NCBI GenBank assembly: GCA_025454375.1
Contig: JALOOO010000009.1
Span: 1 to 49,079, forward strand
Length of the DNA: 49,079 bases
Source: Leptolyngbya sp. Prado105
GTDB taxonomy: Bacteria; Cyanobacteriota; Cyanobacteriia; Leptolyngbyales; Leptolyngbyaceae
Reading direction: 5' to 3'
Of the stretch, positions 43,901 through 49,079 are shown one piece after another. A model generated the notes under the pieces. That model was not told where the DNA came from. It made no database searches and saw only the letters and a list, made by a program, of their open reading frames with translations. A program made the translations under genes and the position numbers. Position 1 is the stretch's first letter; every line of letters starts with the position of its first letter.

Positions 43901-44602
43901 TTACGGTTTGATATTGTGTATCACCAAATCTATACGCATAACCATGATGGATTGATTGCTGGAAGTTTGCACTGGTCGCGCTACATGGGCGATCGACAAT
44001 TCGGCTGGTTAGGATTGCGCCCTGTTTCCGATACCATCCTTGAACTCGATGCTTTTACCGGAGATTACGAAACCGAAGAAGGTTGGCAGCGCTCTCCGCT
44101 CGATCAGTTGATTTATCAACTCCAAATCATGGCGGCTCGTTATCGAATTGGAGATGGAACGGGCGGAACCTTTGTTGGACCTGCTTACAATTGCACTCAG
44201 GATTCTAATCAAGCACTGTATGCAGCAATGCGACAGATTGTGAGATCGCTCAGGGATAATCCAAACGTTGAGCAGTGGAAGCAGCAACATCCTGACCAGC
44301 ACCATCGCTTAGAGGTCTTAGAACAGTTTAGCAAAGACTTAAAGCGGCTCCTCTTACCTTGGGGAACTGCTCGCGCCGACTGGAAGAATCAAGCTGAGGT
44401 GCTGGGTAGTACCATAGAAGACCGTCCTCTGAGTAAAATTCGCCGAAGTCTACTAAGTTGGCGCACGATTTTACCTCGTCTTACCAGTGATGAGGTGACG
44501 GAAGCAATTCTGAAGCGAGGCGGATCAGTATTAGTGTTGCGAACCAATCAGGTGGGAGGAAACGATCCCGATATTGAACCAATCGCACCGATGACACTTT
44601 AA
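40970..44602 (+). CDS. 1210-residue fusion: Yip1-like, hydrolase-like and conserved Cys domain
   Basis: Parts in order: a Yip1-like membrane domain (about 1-210); a linker (210-265); two membrane helices (about 275-345); an alpha/beta-hydrolase-like domain (about 365-620) with Ser496 in LIGFSGGGQMA; and a C-terminal domain (about 660-1200). The last domain holds IHIYGGIGGKK, YFGHFAYGIA, YHQIYTHNHDGL, LHWSRYMGDRQFGWLG, ARYRIGDGTGGTFVGPAYNC with Cys1075, and QDSNQALYAA. These look like conserved catalytic or binding blocks; a similar C-terminal block occurs in some cyanobacterial proteins, but I know of no assigned activity. A Cys and several His suggest a hydrolase or peptidase (speculative). 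The stop overlaps the convergent antiporter stop. Confidence 0.8.
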   Translation: MINETFSQFWQQFGEILALHSEAFEQLNTLPGSSTAAVMIVLAAGLSQAVAQSVILFANRVKPLRFVLTLIIGVILFAFGYLFLVLSTWMISFAPFTIEAPFAVVERTLGASYAPLIFSVFGAMPYFGEPILSLLSFWHLLTIVVGFASATHATLWQAFGTVGLGWLMLWLLQHTIGQPISNLGYRIACQVAGVELVIKRQSFLRRLQQNLRAFPIRDQSPVKVAATGSSVVSPIEELDKIAPSLSVLEPAAIFQTDAVTSAPSKVSSRFSTIAVQGGGYLSLIGVTLIAIVLLLPIRALFIGVEQSGSISQFVLNLVWIGIIAIVAAALLAPWETLGWWAGWYGDRLDTTSDPQPQTISAQPSRYVVYLDGVGQSTLDYLSDSQAFVDALEHDLPQDIQVIKGIMPYSVRNNPLTGATRPLAFLWRLADQFRLKDPTSVFGYFVNLRNVLAVAVSADKRYGLLYNLGIARIIYRSLIQHGYSINQNVPITLIGFSGGGQMAAGAAQYLRQALIAPIEIISLGGVISGNLNILNVEHLYHLVGDKDEVERIGPVMFPGRWKVFFLSYWNRAKRMGKVSLISLGPVGHQLPGGLLDPEQFLPDGRSHLQQTLDRVEEILLSTADNVDRTTPQQLSNYDRYRKATFNQPQFYPIGRSVSSEHYQPIAQWLGRLILPSKNQRYKGILFEIHHAPVDFQDLVGQIVTLRFSDDPQVQAYIQAVTRDVHLSPQAEHSIEQGRVHPTRLNHWRQVNPLESLAGSHPINDVIVMLQDPIVVDQSTSVLTIAHDPVQITGRYYGLVKFVQPIQSDLFQVIHFDRTSRQFTGAEETVYLPQVIANQYDTYSSSIQNIEQSPLNDMGWYIYGAPDESGRFVVQAIAPRKLLQVKCDRQITGISSAKHYLKKESWNNLAAQKGQISRILLSDETENTTTWHEGKRALLIHIYGGIGGKKTEPAAQSPLYFGHFAYGIAKVVRDPLADELRFDIVYHQIYTHNHDGLIAGSLHWSRYMGDRQFGWLGLRPVSDTILELDAFTGDYETEEGWQRSPLDQLIYQLQIMAARYRIGDGTGGTFVGPAYNCTQDSNQALYAAMRQIVRSLRDNPNVEQWKQQHPDQHHRLEVLEQFSKDLKRLLLPWGTARADWKNQAEVLGSTIEDRPLSKIRRSLLSWRTILPRLTSDEVTEAILKRGGSVLVLRTNQVGGNDPDIEPIAPMTL

Positions 44603-46206
44603 TCATCTTCCAACTTCAGAAGCTTCTCATCCAATTCCTTGATGTAGGACTGGACAAGATCCTCTGGCAGAATCTGTTTGCGAAGTGCATTCGTAACCGC
44701 TCCTTTTTCTGCAAGCAACAATCGTCGTTGAATCGTATCTAGTTCGCTGCGATCGCTCTCTACCGATCGACGTTGATTGTAAAGGTCACGTAAGACTTGC
44801 TCAGACCGCACGATCCGGACTTGGTAAGATGCTCTTAACTCCTCATAAATTGCTTTTGGTAGCACACCCGATCGCAGCAAACTATCAAGTTCTTCTTGAG
44901 CCGCTTTTGACACAATTAACTGCATCTGTAATTGTTTTGCCTGCTGCAATCGATCCGAAACTTGACCCAGTTTGAGCCTTTTGACCATCCACGGTAAGCT
45001 TAATCCCTGTGCTACAAGCGAGAACAAGACTGCCCCAAACACCAGCGCAATAATGTCACTCCGTCCAGCAACCGTCAGCGGAATACTCAACGCTAATGCC
45101 ATCGAGAGTGAGCCTTTAATGTTGCCCAGGAATAAAAGATGTTGCCAGGAAAGCGGAATCGGTCGATCGAACCAGCGTAGCCCTGCCAATAGTGGGTAGA
45201 CCGATAGAATTCGCCCTAGTTGATATGCCAAAATTACAAACAGAATCGAAGGTAAAAGACTCCACAGCGTTCCCAGGTTAATTTCAATGCCAATCAGCAA
45301 AAAAATAAAGGTATTCACACTAAAGCTGGCATAGTTCCAGAAGCTCAACAGTGCAATGCGCTCTGAAGCGGAAGCGTTGCGGGATAGTCCCAGATTGCCG
45401 AAAATCAGTCCTGCAACGACAACCGCGACTGCGCCAGACACACCGAGAAATTGTCCGAACTGAAAAGTTCCTAATGCGAGTGCGACCGTTAACAAAAGAC
45501 TACTTAATGGATCTTGCAATCGGATAAATATTGGTAAACAGAGATAGCCCAAAACGGCTCCAACCAGAACTCCACCCAGTGCCACTACTAGCACTTCTCG
45601 AATTCCTCCGGCAACGGTAATTGATCCGGTCGTATAGAGAACTAACAGCAAATTAAAGGAAACTAAAACAGCCGCATCATTGAATAGTGTTTCTCCCTCA
45701 ACGATCGTAGTTAAGCGAGACGGAACTCGAATTTCCTTAAACACCGCAATCATTGAAACCGTGTCCGTATTTGCCAAAATGACTCCTAACAACAGAGCCG
45801 GAATCCAATCCAGTGCTAATCCAAACTTAAGCAGCGTTGCAATTACGCCTGAAGAAAGGATTGAGCCTGGACCTGCTAGCAGCGCGATCGGCTTAAAGGT
45901 ACTGCGGAGACGACGAATATCGGTATTAATCGCCGCTTCAAAAATCAAAATTGGTAGAAAAAGATTTAGAACTAATGTTGGATCGAGTCCAACCCGTCGC
46001 GACCAAAGCTCCGTGATTGGCAATCCTGCTAAGACCAACCCGGTGACATACGAAATTCTTAGGCGTTGAGTCACCAAAGCAACAAGGGTCGCAATCAACA
46101 GCAGAATGATCAAGATAATGACTAATTCCGGGATGGTTACGGCTCCTTGAGCATCACCAGTCGGACTGCCGTTCAAAGTTTTTTGCGCGATCGACCACTC
46201 CATCAC
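44599..46206 (-). CDS. CPA1-family sodium/proton antiporter with C-terminal domain
   Basis: A 535-residue protein. About 12 membrane helices fill residues 25-415, with LFLPILIFEAAINTD, LANTDTVSMIAVFKE and VEGETLFNDAAVLVSFN holding the Asn-Asp pair of the ion site. A hydrophilic helical C-terminus (about 420-535) probably regulates it. It exchanges sodium or potassium for protons. It is longer than and only distantly similar to the antiporter at 11464. The start could be either of two adjacent Met codons (46206). It is convergent with the fusion gene and overlaps its stop by four bases. Confidence 0.92.
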   Translation of the reverse strand: MMEWSIAQKTLNGSPTGDAQGAVTIPELVIILIILLLIATLVALVTQRLRISYVTGLVLAGLPITELWSRRVGLDPTLVLNLFLPILIFEAAINTDIRRLRSTFKPIALLAGPGSILSSGVIATLLKFGLALDWIPALLLGVILANTDTVSMIAVFKEIRVPSRLTTIVEGETLFNDAAVLVSFNLLLVLYTTGSITVAGGIREVLVVALGGVLVGAVLGYLCLPIFIRLQDPLSSLLLTVALALGTFQFGQFLGVSGAVAVVVAGLIFGNLGLSRNASASERIALLSFWNYASFSVNTFIFLLIGIEINLGTLWSLLPSILFVILAYQLGRILSVYPLLAGLRWFDRPIPLSWQHLLFLGNIKGSLSMALALSIPLTVAGRSDIIALVFGAVLFSLVAQGLSLPWMVKRLKLGQVSDRLQQAKQLQMQLIVSKAAQEELDSLLRSGVLPKAIYEELRASYQVRIVRSEQVLRDLYNQRRSVESDRSELDTIQRRLLLAEKGAVTNALRKQILPEDLVQSYIKELDEKLLKLEDD

Positions 46207-46349
46207 GAATACACCTCTTACAATGCCATAGCATTTATCATAGGGGCTTGCATCGAATTAACTCGTGAAAAAGTGTATTAATTTGAAGTGGGTGCGATCG
46301 CGTTCATTCATTTCGTAGGACTCTCGATCGCAGATGAATCTGGGATCTT

Positions 46350-46901
46350 TTAGCGCGAAGAGCGTGATGCTGAAGATAAGCCCATAATCCAGATGCCATT
46401 AAAAAGCAGACTCACACCAACAAAAAGCCCAAGAATCCATGCGGCGTTGAAGGGAAAGTTTGACCAGATAAAGATGCCTAAGATAATTCCCAAAAGTCCA
46501 CTGACTAACACGGCTCCCCAAGCACGTGCAGGACGAAGTTGAAACGCCATGATCACCTGAATAACACCTTGCAAGAAAATAGTAATTCCAAGTACGAGCG
46601 TGACGGAAAGGGCACCTGAGATCGGGCTACCCAGGAGAAAAATCCCAGCAAGCAAATACAGGATTCCAAGCACGATTTTCCAAACAACTTGTCCTGCGCT
46701 ACGCGACCCAAACGCATAAAAAATCTGACCAATTCCTGCAATGATGAACAGCCAACCAAATGCCAGCGTCGTCGCGATCGTGGCATAAAACGGTCGGGCA
46801 AATGCAATCAGTCCCAGAATCACCAAAATGATTCCAGCGACAATTCCCCACCCGCTCGATGATTTAACTTGTTCGGTTGTTTCAGAATCTCTGACTCTCA
46901 T
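46350..46901 (-). CDS. HdeD-like (DUF308) membrane protein (paralog)
   Basis: A 183-residue six-helix membrane protein, nearly the same in layout and length as the product at 25034. It shares MRV.DSE.TEQ, SGWGIV, ARP.YATIA(T/S)TL.FGWLF and FVWSNFP/FIWSNFP. Both genes therefore stem from one duplication. AAAGGAGAT precedes the ATG. One TTTTCCACC half-site lies about 150 nt upstream (47051-47059, minus strand), a possible eroded copy of the regulatory element found before the paralog. Role in acid or general stress is inferred from the family. Confidence 0.88.
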   Translation of the reverse strand: MRVRDSETTEQVKSSSGWGIVAGIILVILGLIAFARPFYATIATTLAFGWLFIIAGIGQIFYAFGSRSAGQVVWKIVLGILYLLAGIFLLGSPISGALSVTLVLGITIFLQGVIQVIMAFQLRPARAWGAVLVSGLLGIILGIFIWSNFPFNAAWILGLFVGVSLLFNGIWIMGLSSASRSSR

Positions 46902-47357
46902 TTGTATCTCCTTTAATGATTATCGTGCGATCGCACCTTGAGACCTTGCTCAAGGAAGCTATGTTTAGCAAACTAAGATTAGGACAAGCGGTAGAATCTC
47001 TCGATGCAAAGCGAGAAACTCAAGCAGAGCAAAAATAAAGATATTGGATTGGTGGAAAAGCTGCCGTCTTCAGGAACAAATAGACTCAAACTTGTTTTTA
47101 GTACAGCGTAACCTGAATGCTAGTTGAATTAACTAAGCTATAGTGACAGTCGCACAAGGTACTGTGAAAAGCCTCTATCAAAAGTTAGGTGAGAGCAATC
47201 GGATGCAACTTCTTCTAAAGCCGCTTCTAAAACTGCAATAGTCTACCTTCAGCAGTAGATTGTCTATCAACACTTCCATTACTATCAGCTTGCCGCAATA
47301 TTGTGGTTCATCTGCTTTGATCGATTATTCTAGCTAGAACGATTCGGAGAATCGAAT
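46902..47357. other. Divergent intergenic region
   Basis: It separates the HdeD-like gene from the DUF3611 gene. It holds one TTTTCCACC half-site facing the HdeD-like gene, without a clear second half-site. No gene or hairpin is recognised in the remainder. ATTCGGAGAATCGAAT just before ATG 47358 supplies the ribosome site of that gene. Confidence 0.45.
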
Positions 47358-47933
47358 ATGTTAAACCCCTTCAGTGTTTCCTTACCGACACCGACGAAAC
47401 GACGATTTTCAGCAACTTTTCATATCGCTAGGCAGATTAGCTTCTCGGTACAGTTGTTTTTAGGTGCTATTGCTAGTTTAGCTTTACTATTATCAATCTT
47501 TAGCCGCAATCTTACCCCTCAAGCGACCACGAATCCGCTGATGGGATTTGGTGTGTTTGTAGGAATTACTGGCATTTTAGTGCTGTGCTTTAGACTCTAT
47601 TTGTCTTTCCGTTACCGGAGTTTAGATAAGCAATTGCAGTCCCCCAATCGTGAATCACATCCAACCAAGGAGAGTGTGGCTCAGTTATTAGGCACTGGCG
47701 CGATCGTCAGTTTGATTGGTTTACTGCTCGCTTTTTTAGCTTCTGAAATTACGATCGCGGTTGTTGCTGCCAAAGCCGTTTCGCTACCGCCAGGAGTTGC
47801 TGTTTATACTGCGACAAATTTCATTCGACCTTTAGATATTTTTGTGGTGTTAGCCAACGTGAATCTAATTGGCGCTCATTTTGTGGGCAGTGTGACTTCT
47901 TTGGGCTTGCTGAACTGGTTGGAGCAGTCCTAG
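47358..47933 (+). CDS. DUF3611 family membrane protein
   Basis: A 191-residue protein with four hydrophobic helices. The opening ARQISFSVQLFLGAIASLAL, the central FRYRSLDKQL and the end IRPLDIFVVLANVNLIGAHF are typical of DUF3611, a family of cyanobacteria and plastid-bearing plants with unknown function. CGGAGA precedes the ATG. A decayed relative lies at 4935-5254. It stands alone; the deacetylase gene follows about 110 nt later. Confidence 0.85.
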   Translation: MLNPFSVSLPTPTKRRFSATFHIARQISFSVQLFLGAIASLALLLSIFSRNLTPQATTNPLMGFGVFVGITGILVLCFRLYLSFRYRSLDKQLQSPNRESHPTKESVAQLLGTGAIVSLIGLLLAFLASEITIAVVAAKAVSLPPGVAVYTATNFIRPLDIFVVLANVNLIGAHFVGSVTSLGLLNWLEQS

Positions 47934-48041
47934 TTTGAATGCACTTAGGGTAAATTGAACTGTGATAACATCAATCGATATTCCTTCATGATGAGCATCA
48001 AGCGAACTCCTCAGCAGCGACTCGTAATCCGTCTTGCTTGA

Positions 48042-48716
48042 ATGTTTCCAGAAGCCGTGTTCTACAAAGAAACTTCTGAGAAAGTCGTCGCTTTGACGAT
48101 CGATGATGTTCCGACTCCGAACGAGGCAAACGATGAATCGACTCAACTGATCCTCGATGCGATCGCTGCTCATAATTACAGCATTGAGTCTGAGCGCGAT
48201 CGCGTCCGGGCGACGTTTTTTATCATTAGTAATCATCTGTTTGATGAAACGACACTGCTCGATCTCATGGTGGAGCAAGGGCACGAAATTGGCAATCATG
48301 GACTAGCAGATCAGACAACAGCATTGCTGCATCCAGAGGTGTTTGCCGCGCAACTGAGTGCTGCCCATCGCTATATTTCAGCCATGCACCATCACCCTCT
48401 GCGATGGTATCGTCCTGGACGAGGACTCTACAATAAAACCATGCTGCGATGCCTACAACAAATGCCTGGATATGTTCCCCGGTTTGCGCTGGCATCGATG
48501 CTACCCGTCGATACCTTTAAACCCACTGCTGATAGTGTCTTTACGGTTTGGTATGTCACTCAACATATTTTTCCAGGAGCAATTTTACTGCTACATGGGG
48601 GCACGGCTGAACGATCGAAACAAACTGCCCAAGCCTTGCCGCTGATTCTGAATGAACTGAAGCAACGCAATTATCGAACAGTCACCCTCAGTGAGCTATG
48701 GGACGGAATGAAATAA
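48042..48716 (+). CDS. Polysaccharide deacetylase (NodB-type, CE4)
   Basis: A 224-residue NodB-fold enzyme. Motif 1 is ALTIDDVPTP (catalytic and metal Asp), motif 2 is HEIGNHGLADQ (metal His; the usual two-His spacing is altered), and motif 3 is RWYRPGRG. LLLHGGT near the end gives the last His. It would remove acetyl groups from cell-wall or capsule amino sugars. In the same frame directly upstream, ATG 47988 opens 17 codons that end at TGA 48039-48041, immediately before ATG 48042. Those codons may be the lost N-terminus. No good ribosome site precedes ATG 48042. Confidence 0.82.
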   Translation: MFPEAVFYKETSEKVVALTIDDVPTPNEANDESTQLILDAIAAHNYSIESERDRVRATFFIISNHLFDETTLLDLMVEQGHEIGNHGLADQTTALLHPEVFAAQLSAAHRYISAMHHHPLRWYRPGRGLYNKTMLRCLQQMPGYVPRFALASMLPVDTFKPTADSVFTVWYVTQHIFPGAILLLHGGTAERSKQTAQALPLILNELKQRNYRTVTLSELWDGMK

Positions 48717-48742
48717 CAGATTGAAACTTGTCGTTCTCTACT

Positions 48743-49079
48743 CTAGGAAAGCTCTGATCTGCGGTTACGCCGACCTAGTTCCCCAGCAGCAGGAAAAAGA
48801 ATCACCATCATTAACAAGCTACCAATGACAATCATGGTCAATACGGCGGGATCATCACCGAAATTACCTGTAGCAACCACCAACGCAGCAGCAATATTGC
48901 GTTGAGCCGTTCCCAATCCCAAAACCGATCGAGCTTCCGGGTATGGTGCAAGGAAGTAGCCAATCGCAAAGGAAATCGCTACAAACAAAATCGTGGTGAA
49001 GATTGCACCAGTGCCAATCGTGCCAATGAGCGTTTGAAAATTTAACACGAGCAGCAGCACAAATAAAACAATCACACTC
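48743..49079 (-). CDS. Bile acid:sodium symporter (BASS) family transporter, C-terminal part
   Basis: The frame continues beyond the right edge, so only about 112 C-terminal residues are seen. GLGTAQRNIAAALVVATGNF followed by DDPAVLTMIV is the conserved helix pair of BASS transporters, with the sodium-site Asn near the start of the second block. The tail LFPAAGELGRRNRRSE is typical. Members import organic anions with sodium at the membrane; substrate unknown. It would depend on the sodium gradient that the rhodopsin and antiporters in this window could maintain (inference). Confidence 0.8.
   Translation of the reverse strand, partial: SVIVLFVLLLVLNFQTLIGTIGTGAIFTTILFVAISFAIGYFLAPYPEARSVLGLGTAQRNIAAALVVATGNFGDDPAVLTMIVIGSLLMMVILFPAAGELGRRNRRSELS

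Noticed and set aside
1-49079. CRISPR arrays, tRNA or rRNA genes
   Set aside because: No regularly spaced direct repeats with unique spacers and no tRNA- or rRNA-like sequence were noticed by eye; a covariance-model search would be decisive.

Overview
The window is most likely chromosomal or large-plasmid DNA of a filamentous-type cyanobacterium. The octamer GCGATCGC and its GATCG core recur throughout. Many products belong to families typical of cyanobacteria: DUF3611, DUF1206, PRC-barrel with DUF2382, DUF4118 kinases, GH100 invertase, AI-2E permeases and long REC-containing regulators. I cannot name the species. No rRNA, tRNA, CRISPR array or replication origin was seen. The content is accessory: stress, ion, envelope and sugar genes, many in paralogous pairs, mixed with decaying genes.

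Layout. 1-1730: the start of a DUF389 protein, a PRC-barrel protein and a CheY-like regulator. 1869-3890: a hybrid histidine kinase cut by one in-frame TAG just before its H-box. 3895-7376: a DUF1206 membrane protein, two decayed membrane-protein genes, and an OmpR-type regulator with Hpt and extra REC domains. 7560-9881: a small conserved protein, a secreted protein and a two-module lipoprotein. 10235-12705: a KR2-like rhodopsin with the NDQ sodium-pump motif beside a CPA1 sodium/proton antiporter. 12768-20732: an unrecognised 485-residue protein, a GH31 glucosidase, a Tat-exported glycosidase, and two more lipoproteins sharing the module. 20948-22480: a decay zone with an IS1-type remnant, an internally deleted invertase and a headless histidine kinase. 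22471-31576: a metallophosphoesterase, a PLD-type synthase, HdeD, an AI-2E permease, an HtrA protease, an SDR dehydrogenase and a GH63-like glucosidase. 32026-33612: a PRC-barrel array. 34092-36269: a glycogen-debranching-type enzyme. 36579-37298: a wrecked REC-PAS-REC regulator. 37379-44602: a nitroreductase, a second AI-2E permease and a cluster built from Yip1-like membrane domains and an alpha/beta-hydrolase-like domain, ending in a 1210-residue fusion. 44599-49079: a second CPA1 antiporter, a second HdeD, DUF3611, a polysaccharide deacetylase and a partial BASS transporter.

How it may work together (inference). The intact genes fit tolerance of salt, drying or envelope stress. The sodium side has a light-driven pump and two antiporters. 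Surface and membrane maintenance has the PRC-barrel proteins, HdeD, HtrA, cardiolipin-type synthase and lipoproteins. Reserve-glucan and osmolyte turnover has the several glycosidases.

The strongest new signal is non-coding. A roughly 35-nt element is two TTTCCAC half-sites with an 11-nt period, followed by a conserved TTGC and CTTATCGTT tail. It lies upstream of at least five unrelated genes here, oriented toward each, and looks like the operator of an OmpR/PhoB-type regulator defining a local regulon. The other leads are the NDQ rhodopsin with a signal-like N-terminus, the 1210-residue fusion, and a repeated pattern of genes that kept both ends but lost the middle.
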